From assembly GCA_030037645.1 (NCBI GenBank), contig JASHQI010000186.1, forward strand, positions 1 through 64,000: a DNA stretch of 64,000 bases, in the 5' to 3' direction. Source of the stretch: Xanthobacteraceae bacterium. Its GTDB lineage: Bacteria > Pseudomonadota > Alphaproteobacteria > Rhizobiales > Xanthobacteraceae. Position numbers and translations under genes: made by a program. Shown one piece after another: positions 18,548-28,199 of this stretch (position 1 is the first letter of the stretch; each line of letters opens with the position of its first letter). The notes below the pieces were generated by a model. It was not told the origin of the DNA. It saw only the letters and a program-made list of their open reading frames with translations, and ran no database searches.

Positions 18548-18958
18548 TCATTGACCGAGGCCGAAGGCGAGCTTCCACCACGGCATCAATGCGTAGATCA
18601 CGTAAGGAATCGCCAAGATCGGGAAGATCCAGATCAGGGCGAGCGGAATTTTCTTGGTGATGCTCTCCGGAAGAAGCATGGCGATGATGCTGAGGACCAC
18701 GCATATGATGATGGCCGTCAGCGTGAAGCCGTACCATAGCATGTTCGGCCCTGCCCCCGGCAGAGCACCGCCATTTCCCCAGGCCAAGTGGTTGATCGCA
18801 GGCCAGTAGGTGACCAGCGGCAAGTTGAAATACACGACCAGGCAATAGACCACCGGCCCGGTGATGGAGAAGGTCGTGGCGAATGTCTTGAACTTGGCCG
18901 ACGCCGCCAAGGACGATGTGGCGGGCGTTGACCTAGACGTCGTTGTCGTTGTGCTCAT
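18548..18958 (-). CDS. Multi-TM membrane protein of unknown function
   Basis: Several hydrophobic segments; ATG at 18958 overlaps the upstream stop (ATGA). Confidence 0.7.
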   Translation of the reverse strand: MSTTTTTSRSTPATSSLAASAKFKTFATTFSITGPVVYCLVVYFNLPLVTYWPAINHLAWGNGGALPGAGPNMLWYGFTLTAIIICVVLSIIAMLLPESITKKIPLALIWIFPILAIPYVIYALMPWWKLAFGLGQ

Positions 18959-19446
18959 GATCCGAACCCGCGGGTGTTGTTGAGAACGTGGCCGACGATG
19001 AAGAGAAACCAGCACATGACCGCGAGCACCAAGGTTACTCCCTTGCGCGCATTGTCATATTCCGGGTTCTGGGCGTTCTTCCAGAAGAACCAATAGCCCG
19101 GCAGCAGAACGAGGCCGAGCGTCGCGACGTGCTCCTTGAAATCAAAGAAACCGCCGGTCTTGTAGAAGTGCCCCGCTTCGAGCGGAATCCGAATGTAGGT
19201 GCGATACTTGGTGTAGATGAACGAGCCGACAAGGAAGGTCAGCACCCACAGAACGCAAACCGCGGTAGCATATCCGGCAGCGGGCACCGAACGGAAGCGT
19301 GTCACGATGCCACCGGCGTGCTGACGCGCGGGCAACGCGACGGCCATGGCCTGGTGGGTCAGCGCTCCGAGCAAGCCAACTGCCAAGATCAGGTGCAGGA
19401 ACAGCCACAGGGTCCAAAATGCGTTGGTCGATATAACTCCGTTCAT
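18955..19446 (-). CDS. Multi-TM membrane protein of unknown function
   Basis: MNGVISTNAFWTLWLFLHLILAVGLLGALTHQAMAVALP...; 4 predicted TM segments; coupled to the downstream gene. Confidence 0.7.
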   Translation of the reverse strand: MNGVISTNAFWTLWLFLHLILAVGLLGALTHQAMAVALPARQHAGGIVTRFRSVPAAGYATAVCVLWVLTFLVGSFIYTKYRTYIRIPLEAGHFYKTGGFFDFKEHVATLGLVLLPGYWFFWKNAQNPEYDNARKGVTLVLAVMCWFLFIVGHVLNNTRGFGS

Positions 19447-19645
19447 TGTGTCTTTCCTCCCGTCTCACCGCATTAATCGAAACGCGCAAATACAACATGC
19501 CGAAGGGGCACGTCCGCGCCCCTCTACACTGAGTTCAAGTGTAAAGCGCATTTTCGTGCTCGACAATTTAATAAGGTTGCCACGATAAAGAATGGAATGA
19601 GTCTAATTCACATGGTCGCATGGTCTCACCGCCCCGGCGCCGCAA

Positions 19646-22225
19646 TCAGGCCGCGAGCGTCTCTTTCACCGCTTCGACAAGTTGCTTGAGCGTGAACGGC
19701 TTGGCCAGGAATGCGAATTGGCCTTCGGCCGGAAGATTCTTCTGGAACGCGTCCTCGGCATAGCCGGAGACGAAGATGATCCTCAGACTCGGGTCACGGC
19801 TGCGCAATTCACGTAGCAGTGTCGGCCCGTCCATTTCGGGCATGACGACGTCGGACACAACGAGATCGATTCGTCGCTCGCTTCGCTCCAGCAAATCGAT
19901 CGCCTCGACGCCGTTGCCGGCTTCCAGCACGGTATAGCCGCGCGAAGCGAGGCCGCGCGCGTTGAGCGCCCGCAAGCCCTCCTCATCCTCAACCAAAAGG
20001 ATCGTCCCTTCGCCGGTCAAATCGGCGCCGGCGACTTGCTTCGGTTGGACCGCGGAGACGGGCGCAGGCCCGACAGCGGAGTCTTCGGCCCCGGCATGCC
20101 GGGGCAGGAAGATACGGAACGTCGTGCCCTGGCCCTCGACGGAGTCGACATAAACGAAGCCACCGGTCTGCTTGATGATGCCGTACACCGTGGAGAGACC
20201 GAGGCCGGTGCCCTTGCCGACATCCTTGGTCGAAAAGAATGGCTCGAAAATCCTGTCGACGATCGCCGCTGGAATGCCGGTGCCGGTGTCAGCAACCTCG
20301 ACAAGCACATAATCAGCCGCCGGCATGCCCTTGGCATGGTATCGCGCACAGTCCGTGGCAGTGACATTGGCGGTGCGCACGGTAAGCCGCCCACCCTCCG
20401 GCATCGCGTCGCGCGCATTGACCGCGAGATTCAGAATCACCTGTTCGAACTGCGAGATATCGACCATCACCGGCCACAGGTCGCGGCCGTGCACCACTTC
20501 GAGGCTGACCCTCTCGCCAATCAGCCGCCGCAGCAGCATATTCAAATCACTCAGCACTTCGCCGAGATCGAGCACCTGCGGGCGCAGCGTCTGCTTGCGC
20601 GAGAAGGCAAGCAAATGCCGCACCAGACTAGCCGCCCGGTTGGCGTTCTGCTTGATCTGCATAATGTCTTGGAACGACGGATCGGTCGGCCTATGCGCAT
20701 TCAATAAAAAATCGGTCGCCATCATGATGGCGCCAAGGACATTATTGAAATCATGCGCCATGCCGCCGGCAAGCTGACCGATCGACTCCATCTTCTGCTG
20801 CTGAATGAGCTTTGCCTCGAGCTCGCGCTGGGCCGTCGTTTCCAGCGCATAAACGATCGCCATTTCCTGGTCGTGCTCCGCCCCCTCGACCGCCGTGACA
20901 TAGAAGCGTCCGAAGCGCTCGGCTTGACCGGCCAGCATGGCATCGACCGGTGCAATATCGCCTTTGCCTTCCGCGGCCTGCCTGATGGGCGCTTCGAGCG
21001 CCGACCGATCGCGCTCGGCAACGATGCTAAGGATCGAGCGATCTTCGCCTTGGCCATCCGCGCCGCGCAGGCCGCGAAAGAGCCGCGCGAACAGCGGATT
21101 CGTGCGTATGACTCCGCCCTGCTTGTCGATGGTCGCAATTGCCATTGGCGTATTGTGAAAGAAACGCATGAAGCGAATGTCAGCGGCGCGCTGCGGATCG
21201 GTGCCGTCGTCGTGCGCGCGATTGAGCACGAGCGTGCGCGACGCGATCGGCGTGCCATCGGCGCCGAAGGCAAGCTTATGAAAAAGTCGAACCGGAAGTG
21301 TGCGCCCGCCGCGGGTTCGCAGATCGAGGTCGAGCACTTCAGTCCTGACCTCGCCCGGTGCCCCTCGCAGCGTCGTCAGCAGCGCCGCGCCGTCGCCCGC
21401 GACTAGATCCGCAAGCTTAAGGCCCCCTGAGCCGACCTGGGCCAGGTCCTGGTCGAGCCAGTTGGCAAGGGTCGCGTTGAGGTAGACGACATCACCTTCG
21501 GCGTCGAGCGAGAAAAAACCGGCAGGCGCATGATCGAGATAGTCGATCGCATGCTGCAACTCCTGGAAGACATTCTCCTGCCGCTCGCGCTCGCGCGTCA
21601 CGTCGCTGAGCGACCAGACGGTTAGGCGGCTGTTGCGTCCGCCCTTGTCGAGCGGGCGAATCCGCAGACGCAGCCAGCGCGCGGGGCGTCCTTTGCTTCC
21701 GGCAATGCGCACTTCCTCTTGCAGGCTCATGCCTTCACGCGCTGCTTTCAGCAAGCGATAGACGGCCTCGGACGCGTCCGCGTCGCCGATGAACACGCGC
21801 TCGACCGGCCGCATTTCGTCTGCATTCGAAGCATTGATCAGATCGAGATAGGCGGCGTTGGCGTAGACCACACGGCCGTCCTCAGCGGTGACGACGACAC
21901 CGTCGACAGCGCTATCGACAACCGCCTTGATCAGCGGATTGACGGTCGGCGTGGTCGAAAGGCGCAGGATGCCGCTCGCGAGCGCGAACAGCGAGAACAC
22001 CCCGACCGTTCCCAACGCTGCAAGGAAGGCAAGGATATATGGCTCGGCGTTGCTCTGGCCGAACACAACGATGCCGGCGGCGGCGGCCACCAGCGCGCCG
22101 GCGATCACAAGCACGAGGATGAGGCTGCCGCTGCGGTCCGCGCCGGCCATGCGGTCGATCACCCGGCGCACGGAGCCGACACCGGTCTGTTGCCGGTCCT
22201 GTGTGACCGTATTCTGCGTCATCAT
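19646..22225 (-). CDS. cckA: Hybrid sensor histidine kinase/response regulator CckA
   Basis: Two N-terminal TM, PAS domains, H-box [22 protein letters not shown], ATPase [43 protein letters not shown]-terminal receiver [18 protein letters not shown]...[13 protein letters not shown]. Confidence 0.9.
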   Translation of the reverse strand: MMTQNTVTQDRQQTGVGSVRRVIDRMAGADRSGSLILVLVIAGALVAAAAGIVVFGQSNAEPYILAFLAALGTVGVFSLFALASGILRLSTTPTVNPLIKAVVDSAVDGVVVTAEDGRVVYANAAYLDLINASNADEMRPVERVFIGDADASEAVYRLLKAAREGMSLQEEVRIAGSKGRPARWLRLRIRPLDKGGRNSRLTVWSLSDVTRERERQENVFQELQHAIDYLDHAPAGFFSLDAEGDVVYLNATLANWLDQDLAQVGSGGLKLADLVAGDGAALLTTLRGAPGEVRTEVLDLDLRTRGGRTLPVRLFHKLAFGADGTPIASRTLVLNRAHDDGTDPQRAADIRFMRFFHNTPMAIATIDKQGGVIRTNPLFARLFRGLRGADGQGEDRSILSIVAERDRSALEAPIRQAAEGKGDIAPVDAMLAGQAERFGRFYVTAVEGAEHDQEMAIVYALETTAQRELEAKLIQQQKMESIGQLAGGMAHDFNNVLGAIMMATDFLLNAHRPTDPSFQDIMQIKQNANRAASLVRHLLAFSRKQTLRPQVLDLGEVLSDLNMLLRRLIGERVSLEVVHGRDLWPVMVDISQFEQVILNLAVNARDAMPEGGRLTVRTANVTATDCARYHAKGMPAADYVLVEVADTGTGIPAAIVDRIFEPFFSTKDVGKGTGLGLSTVYGIIKQTGGFVYVDSVEGQGTTFRIFLPRHAGAEDSAVGPAPVSAVQPKQVAGADLTGEGTILLVEDEEGLRALNARGLASRGYTVLEAGNGVEAIDLLERSERRIDLVVSDVVMPEMDGPTLLRELRSRDPSLRIIFVSGYAEDAFQKNLPAEGQFAFLAKPFTLKQLVEAVKETLAA

Positions 22226-22282
22226 GTTCGACCCGCTCGTCCCCGCGCGTGCAGGACTTCCATGCGCTACGCCCGGCGATGG

Positions 22283-22302
22283 ATTCCCGCTGTGGCGGGA
22301 AT
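22283..22302. repeat. Short extragenic palindrome ATTCCCGC-tgtg-GCGGGAAT
   Basis: Perfect 8-bp arms just upstream of cckA. Confidence 0.6.
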
Positions 22303-22403
22303 GAGCGGAAAGACGTTTCCGCCGCACTTCCAGTGCCTCGCCTCACTGAATCGCGCAAGAGGCTTTTGCAGCGTGCCTAATAACTCATCTTGGGAAAGTG
22401 GTG

Positions 22404-23474
22404 TCACCTCGCCACCAAGCGCCGCAACCGCATCAGGTAGCCAATAATCTCAGCGACGGCGCGGTAGTGTTCCGGCGGAATTTCCTGATCGATTTCCACC
22501 GTGCCGTGCAGCGCGCGTGCAAGCGGCGGGTTTTCCACAACTGGGATGCCATGCGCTTGCGCCACCTCGCGGATTCGGCGTGCGATCAAATCAACGCCCT
22601 TGGCGACGCAGACCGGTGCGTTCATCCCGCGCTCATATTTCAGCGCGACGGCGAAATGGATAGGGTTGGCGATGACGACGGAAGCCTTTGGCACCGCGGC
22701 CATCATGCGCTTGCGCATTCGGGCTTGCCGCAACTGCCGAAGTTTGCCCTTGATGATCGGGTCACCCTCGGTCTGGCGGAACTCTTCCTTCATCTGACGC
22801 ATCGACATTTTTTGCCGCTCGTACCATTGCCGATATTGGAACAGGTAATCGGCTGCCGCGACGATGGCGAGAATTGCAACGACAGTTCCGAGCATCTGCA
22901 ACGCAAGGCTCTGAGTAAACGGCAGAATCGCGACCGGGTCGGCGGCGACGAGTCCCGCAATTTGCCGACGCTGCGGCCACAACAAAGATGCGATCACGGC
23001 GCCGATCGTCGCGAGCTTGACAAGCCCTTTGGCGAAATTGGCGAGCCCCTGCCTGGAAAACAGGCGAGCGAGTCCCGCCGCCGGCGAAATTCTTGCCAGG
23101 CGAGGAATGATCGGCTCGATGGAGAGCACGATGCGATGCTGAATCGTCGTACCCACCAGCGCTGCGAGCGCCAGCATCAGAAATGGAATGCCGAGAGCGG
23201 TAAGGACGTCTACGGCGAGAGTCTTGACGAGATTATCGAGTGCCGGCCCGTCGGTCGGAATCTGATAGGAATTGGCGAGAACACCACGCAACGTGGTTGC
23301 AAGACTGTCCGCCATGGGCGCCGCAAAAACCATGAGCATCATTGCTCCGCCGGCAATCATGAACCAGGTGCTCACCTCCGCGCTTTTGACGACATCACCA
23401 CGCTTGATCGCGTCCTCGAGCCGCTTGAACGTGGGGTCTTGTGTGCGTTCGGTATCGTCGCGTTCATCGGCCAT
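22404..23474 (-). CDS. flhB: Flagellar biosynthesis protein FlhB
   Basis: MADERDDTERTQDPTFKRLEDAIKRGDVVKSAEVSTW; NPIHFAVALKY (NPTH-type autocleavage region). Confidence 0.95.
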   Translation of the reverse strand: MADERDDTERTQDPTFKRLEDAIKRGDVVKSAEVSTWFMIAGGAMMLMVFAAPMADSLATTLRGVLANSYQIPTDGPALDNLVKTLAVDVLTALGIPFLMLALAALVGTTIQHRIVLSIEPIIPRLARISPAAGLARLFSRQGLANFAKGLVKLATIGAVIASLLWPQRRQIAGLVAADPVAILPFTQSLALQMLGTVVAILAIVAAADYLFQYRQWYERQKMSMRQMKEEFRQTEGDPIIKGKLRQLRQARMRKRMMAAVPKASVVIANPIHFAVALKYERGMNAPVCVAKGVDLIARRIREVAQAHGIPVVENPPLARALHGTVEIDQEIPPEHYRAVAEIIGYLMRLRRLVAR

Positions 23475-23483
23475 CGCGACCGC

Positions 23484-24260
23484 TCACGCGTGAGGGGCGA
23501 GCTGGTGCAACACGCCGCCGGCGTAATCGAGAAAAAGGCCCATCATGGTGCCCAGCACCAGCAGCAGGAAAAGCAGGCCGATCAGGATCGAAAGCGGCAG
23601 CGCGACGAAGAACACCTGCATCTGGGGCATCAGCCGCGACAGCACACCCAATCCGATATTGAACAACAGACTGAAGGCAAGAAAGGGCGCGGCGAGCTGA
23701 ATACCAATGCGAAACGCGCCGGAGACCGTTTGGGTCATCAGTGCTGCCACATCGCCTGCGGCGGGCAATTCGCCAGGGCGAAACAGCGTGTAGCTGTCGT
23801 TCAGTGCGGCGATAACGAGGTAATGCATATTTGTTGCGAAGAAGAGCGTTATGCCAAGCATGGTGAGGAAATTGCCGAGAATCGCGCCTTGCTCGCCTTG
23901 GGTCGGATCGACCGAGGTGACAAAACCGAGACCGAGCTGCTGAGCGATCACCGAGCCGGCGACATCGAGCGCGGAGATAGTCAATCGCGCAGTGAGGCCG
24001 AGCACCGCGCCGACCAAAATCTCCTCGATCAGCATGACGATGTCCGGACCAATGGCGCCGGTGTCAATCCGATAGGCGCTGCGGTGGAGCGGCAAGAGAA
24101 CAGCGGCAAGGACGAGGCCGATTGTGAGCCGCAGCCGCGGCGAAATGTTCTGTTCGCCAAGCCCCGGCAACAGCATCACCATGGTTCCGGTGCGGGCAAA
24201 TACCAAGAGGAAGGTCGCGCCCAACGCCGGGAGAAAAGATACGTCGATGTGCACGTCCAA
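23484..24260 (-). CDS. fliR: Flagellar biosynthetic protein FliR
   Basis: FARTGTMVMLLPGLGEQNISPRLRLTIGLVLAAVLLP; position after flhB. Confidence 0.93.
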   Translation of the reverse strand: MDVHIDVSFLPALGATFLLVFARTGTMVMLLPGLGEQNISPRLRLTIGLVLAAVLLPLHRSAYRIDTGAIGPDIVMLIEEILVGAVLGLTARLTISALDVAGSVIAQQLGLGFVTSVDPTQGEQGAILGNFLTMLGITLFFATNMHYLVIAALNDSYTLFRPGELPAAGDVAALMTQTVSGAFRIGIQLAAPFLAFSLLFNIGLGVLSRLMPQMQVFFVALPLSILIGLLFLLLVLGTMMGLFLDYAGGVLHQLAPHA

Positions 24261-24267
24261 AACCCGC

Positions 24268-24531
24268 TTAGCCGCTGATGATGTGTGCGGTCAGGCGTAA
24301 AAAATTGCTGTGCAGGGCGTCGGCCATGAACGGCAATGCGATCAACATGGCGAGGAAGATCGCAAGAATCTTTGGAACAAAGACGAGAGTTGTCTCCTGA
24401 ATTTGGGTCAGCGCCTGCAGCAGCGATACGGCGACACCGACAAAGAGTCCAACCAACATCAACGGCGACGCGACAATCAAAAGCGTCCAGATCGCGTCCC
24501 GCGCCACGTCCAATACTTCCGGTCCGGTCAT
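24268..24531 (-). CDS. fliQ: Flagellar biosynthetic protein FliQ
   Basis: PLMLVGLFVGVAVSLLQALTQIQETTLVFVPKILAIFLAML. Confidence 0.95.
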   Translation of the reverse strand: MTGPEVLDVARDAIWTLLIVASPLMLVGLFVGVAVSLLQALTQIQETTLVFVPKILAIFLAMLIALPFMADALHSNFLRLTAHIISG

Positions 24532-24552
24532 GCTGCTCTCCCACCAAAGCCC

Positions 24553-24643
24553 GTCACCCTGACCCCGCCGAAGGCAAGTTTCGAAGGATGACGACTCCGG
24601 GCGACACCCTTCGCGACTTGCCGCGTTCGCACCTCAGGGTGAC
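24553..24643. repeat. Extragenic palindromic element between fliQ and fliE
   Basis: gtcaccctga (24553-24562) / tcagggtgac (24634-24643), inner ggcaagtttcgaagg / cccttcgcgacttgcc. Confidence 0.7.
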
Positions 24644-24664
24644 GCGCGCACGCTGTGCCGATTT

Positions 24665-24985
24665 TCAAATCGGCATTTTTAAGATGTCCTCGTATGCTGC
24701 GATCACTTTGTCACGCACAGACACCAGGGTTTGGATCGCGGTTTCGCTCTCGGCAACTGCAGTGACGACATCGATCATATTGGCTTTGCCCATTGCCGCG
24801 GCCTGCGCCTGAGTGTCCGATTTCTGCGCCGCCTCGTTGACGACATCGACCATGTCCTTGAGTACCGAGCCGAAGCTCGGTCCCGCAGCCGATGTCCCAG
24901 TGGCGGTGCCAAGACTCGCTGTCTGCTCACCCATGCGCGCGAGTGTCGCATAGGCGTTTGCGGCGGCGGCGGTCGGTATCGGCAT
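24665..24985 (-). CDS. fliE: Flagellar hook-basal body complex protein FliE
   Basis: MIDVVTAVAESETAIQTLVSVRDKVIAAYEDILKMPI. Confidence 0.92.
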   Translation of the reverse strand: MPIPTAAAANAYATLARMGEQTASLGTATGTSAAGPSFGSVLKDMVDVVNEAAQKSDTQAQAAAMGKANMIDVVTAVAESETAIQTLVSVRDKVIAAYEDILKMPI

Positions 24986-24992
24986 GTTTCAC

Positions 24993-25406
24993 CTAGCTCT
25001 TGAGAATGTTGATCGTAAGCTGGAGCATGCGGCGCGTGGCGGTGACGACGTTGAGGTTGGCTTCGTACGAGCGCTGCGCGTCGCGTAAGTCGGTCATTTC
25101 GATGAGTTCGTTCACGTTGGGATACTTGACGTTGCCGTTGGCATCAGCGGCTGGATTACCGGGTTCGTGTTTGATGAGAAAATTGGAATTGTCAGATTCA
25201 ACCCGGCCGAGCTTGACCACCCGCGCGCCGAGTGAGCGGTCCAGTTCGGACGTGAAAGTCACGATCTTGCGCCGGTACGGATCGCCACCGGGGGTCGGTG
25301 AGACGGAATCGGCGTTGGCAATATTTTCGGAAATGATTTCCATGCGGCCGACCTGGGCCCGCAGTCCCGAAGCGGCGATCGCCAGCGATTTGATGAAATC
25401 CATCAT
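24993..25406 (-). CDS. flgC: Flagellar basal-body rod protein FlgC
   Basis: AIAASGLRAQVGRMEIISENIANADSVSPTPGGDPYRRK; C-term SYEANLNVVTATRRMLQLTINIL. Confidence 0.95.
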   Translation of the reverse strand: MMDFIKSLAIAASGLRAQVGRMEIISENIANADSVSPTPGGDPYRRKIVTFTSELDRSLGARVVKLGRVESDNSNFLIKHEPGNPAADANGNVKYPNVNELIEMTDLRDAQRSYEANLNVVTATRRMLQLTINILKS

Positions 25407-25465
25407 GTAACTTCTCCGCTGATTTTACGGCCACCGACGAAAAACCTTGCGTCGAGACGCCGCCC

Positions 25466-25867
25466 TCATCCTTCCCCGACTGCGAGCTTGATGAGCGCGA
25501 GACTGCGCGTATAGAGCGAGGCCACCGTCTCGAAGTCCATCTGATTGGACGCGACTTTCATCATCTCGTCTTCGTGGCTGACCGAATTTCCACGCGGCTG
25601 CACCTCGTAGTGGGGATCGGTTTCGGATGCGAAAGGCGAATCGCCAATGCCGTCGCCGGCGATATGATTCGGATCGGTGCGATCGAGACTCAGCGAAGCC
25701 ACCGACAGTTCATTGCTGAAATCCGGCGGCGCAAGGTCACGCGCCTGATAATTCGGCGTATCGGCGTTGGCGACGTTCTCGGCGAGCACGCGCTGGCGCT
25801 CCTGGTGCCACTCCATGCGTTCTCGCAGCATCGAAAGGATTGGAATGTCGGTAATCGGCATCGGCAT
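25466..25867 (-). CDS. flgB: Flagellar basal-body rod protein FlgB
   Basis: MLRERMEWHQERQRVLAENVANADTPNYQARDLAPPDF. Confidence 0.94.
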   Translation of the reverse strand: MPMPITDIPILSMLRERMEWHQERQRVLAENVANADTPNYQARDLAPPDFSNELSVASLSLDRTDPNHIAGDGIGDSPFASETDPHYEVQPRGNSVSHEDEMMKVASNQMDFETVASLYTRSLALIKLAVGEG

Positions 25868-26067
25868 TGGCCCCTGTTCCGGATGTGCGTGGATTTAAGG
25901 TTCCAACTATTCAGCCGCGAACTTGCGTCGGAACTTAAAATCCAAAAACCGCACTAGAATCGCGCAGTTGTCGGTGTGCCCTCTGATTTCGACGGTCGAG
26001 GAAGCGTGCCGCGAACGGTCACGGGCTTGGAAATCGGAACACCCGGCAGACATTGCCGAGCGTATGG

Positions 26068-26082
26068 TTAATGGCCGGTTAA
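26068..26082. promoter_or_regulatory. CtrA-type box TTAA-N7-TTAA
   Basis: ttaatggccggttaa in the flgB/fliO divergent intergenic region. Confidence 0.65.
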
Positions 26083-26271
26083 GTCCGGTTCCCGGGCGAT
26101 TTTGCCATTAAACCGCCGTTTACCATGACAATGCTGCAGCGATCGGGGATTGGCGGCGAAATCGCCCATAGACTTTAATTCTTTGTTAGTATTCAAGACG
26201 GCAAATGTTACCGGGGCCGTTAACCATTGGAAATCCAATGGATCGCCGCGACGAAACGGGGAGAAGAGCGG

Positions 26272-27330
26272 ATGTTTGATGCTTTGTTCGGCGCGGGAAT
26301 GCCGCTCGCCGCACGCTTCTTCTTGGCGTTCCTGATCGTGCTCGGGCTGATCGGTGTGACCGCGTGGGCGGTGCGCCGCTTCGGCACGGGGCGGCTCGGT
26401 GGAACAAGTACGCGCGGCCGCCAGCCGCGGCTCGCAGTCATCGATTATGCAAGCGTTGATGCGCGTCGCCGCTTGATTCTGGTTCGGAGAGACAATGTCG
26501 AGCATCTGCTGATGATTGGCGGACCGACCGACGTGGTCGTCGAATCCAATATCGTGCGTGCCGTCGCGGCGCCGCGCGACATGACGGTGGCGCGACCGGC
26601 CGGCGCACCGGAACCGTCACCGCGCGCCATTCCGTTGCCGGAGAGCGGAAACGGATCATGGCCGCTGCAGCCGGAGCCAAGTTCGGCGTCAGTCACGCGT
26701 CAGTCGCCGCGCATCGAGCCGGCCCCCGAAGAGCCAGCGCCATGGCCGCTGCAGCCTACGGCGGATACGTCGAAGCGTCCGCAGCGCGACACGCTCGCCG
26801 CACTCGCCGAAGAGCTCCAAGCGCGTCCGGCTCCGCAGCGCAATCGCCCGCCCGCAAGCCAACGTGGACAGCCTGTCGAAACGCGCGGCGAGCCGCGCGT
26901 CGAACAGCAGGCAGAACGAACGGCTGAATCTGAGACGGAACCGGCGACTGAAACGCATGCCGAAACGCGTGTTGCGGCAGTTCATCCCGATCACACCGAT
27001 GCAGCGGTGGCCGATCAGAGCCTCGCCGAGATGGCGCACCGCCTCGAAGCGGCATTGCGTAAGCCGAATGCGCAGCCGGACTTACGCCAATCTCGCACGC
27101 CCGCTGTATCGCCGCGCGGGGCGCCGCCCATTGAGCTTTCAGCCACACCACCGCGCGCGATACCGCCTGAGCAACATGCCGCCATGCCGTCGGCGCCACA
27201 ACGCGCTGCACGACCCGCCGAGCCCAAGGCGCCGCGCCCGGATGGCAAACCGACCCAAAGTAAGACGCTTTACGATAGTCTCGAGCAGGAGATGGCGAGT
27301 TTGTTGGGCCGTCCAACGAACAAGACTTGA
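26272..27330 (+). CDS. fliO: FliO-like flagellar biosynthesis protein with long Pro/Ala/Glu-rich C-terminus
   Basis: MFDALFGAGMPLAARFFLAFLIVLGLIGVTAWAVRRFGTGRLGG...RRLILVRRDNVEHLLMIGGPTDVVVESNIVR; ATGA overlap with fliP. Confidence 0.8.
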   Translation: MFDALFGAGMPLAARFFLAFLIVLGLIGVTAWAVRRFGTGRLGGTSTRGRQPRLAVIDYASVDARRRLILVRRDNVEHLLMIGGPTDVVVESNIVRAVAAPRDMTVARPAGAPEPSPRAIPLPESGNGSWPLQPEPSSASVTRQSPRIEPAPEEPAPWPLQPTADTSKRPQRDTLAALAEELQARPAPQRNRPPASQRGQPVETRGEPRVEQQAERTAESETEPATETHAETRVAAVHPDHTDAAVADQSLAEMAHRLEAALRKPNAQPDLRQSRTPAVSPRGAPPIELSATPPRAIPPEQHAAMPSAPQRAARPAEPKAPRPDGKPTQSKTLYDSLEQEMASLLGRPTNKT

Positions 27331-28094
27331 TGACAACATCAAATGGCTGCCGCGTCCGGATCATAACGGTGGCAGCCTCAGTAGCGGCACTCCTCGTATC
27401 GGCAACGCCGCTGGCCGCGCAGGATATCAGCATCAATTTCGGTCAGGGTGCCGCGACCGGCGGTCTCAACGAGCGCGTCATCCAATTGATTGCGCTGTTG
27501 ACCGTACTGTCGCTAGCGCCGTCGATCCTGGTCATGATGACCTCGTTCACGCGGATCGTGGTGGTGCTGTCGCTGCTTCGCACCGCTCTCGGCACAGCGA
27601 CGGCGCCGCCCAATTCCGTCGTCATTTCGCTCGCGCTGTTCCTGACGGCCTTTGTCATGGGCCCCGTGCTCACCCGCGTCTACGACGTCGGCGTCAAGCC
27701 GCTCATTGCCAACCAAATCACCGTCGACGAGGCGTTCGAGCGCGCCAGCGGGCCGCTGCGCAAGTTCATGGAAAAAAATGTCCGCCAAACGGACTTGCAA
27801 ATGTTCATCAATTTGTCCGGCGATAAGCCGCCGGACAAACCAGAAGACGTGTCCATGCGCGTCCTCATTCCCGCTTTCATGATCTCCGAGCTCAAGCGCG
27901 CCTTTGAAATTGGCTTCCTCTTGTTCCTGCCGTTCCTCATCATCGATTTGGTAGTCGCCTCGGTACTGATGTCCATGGGCATGATGATGCTGCCTCCCGT
28001 CGTCGTATCATTGCCGTTCAAACTGATATTTTTCGTCTTGGTCGATGGCTGGACGCTGGTTGCGGGCTCCCTCATTCAGAGCTACGGAACCTGA
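27327..28094 (+). CDS. fliP: Flagellar biosynthetic protein FliP
   Basis: LTVLSLAPSILVMMTSFTRIVVVLSLLRTALGTATAPPNSVVISLALFLTAFVMGPVL. Confidence 0.96.
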   Translation: MMTTSNGCRVRIITVAASVAALLVSATPLAAQDISINFGQGAATGGLNERVIQLIALLTVLSLAPSILVMMTSFTRIVVVLSLLRTALGTATAPPNSVVISLALFLTAFVMGPVLTRVYDVGVKPLIANQITVDEAFERASGPLRKFMEKNVRQTDLQMFINLSGDKPPDKPEDVSMRVLIPAFMISELKRAFEIGFLLFLPFLIIDLVVASVLMSMGMMMLPPVVVSLPFKLIFFVLVDGWTLVAGSLIQSYGT

Positions 28095-28199
28095 CCCACT
28101 CGGACTGCCTGCGTGAGATGGCGTCCTCGGCGTTACTAAGCGCCGTCAATGTGCGCAGAGACAGGCGGTCTGACAAAAATGCCGTGGCGCTGAGATCCG

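Noticed and set aside
17958-18554. 198-aa plus-strand ORF with repeated MNLM...SLLG motif
   Set aside because: The repeat is the antisense image of the duplicated Cys motif in the minus-strand ORF 18152..18538, which has a coherent TM plus motif structure.
22398-24278. 626-aa plus-strand ORF
   Set aside because: Antisense to flhB-fliR, which are unambiguous; composition (His/Arg/Gln-rich, no domain pattern) is typical of GC-rich shadow ORFs.
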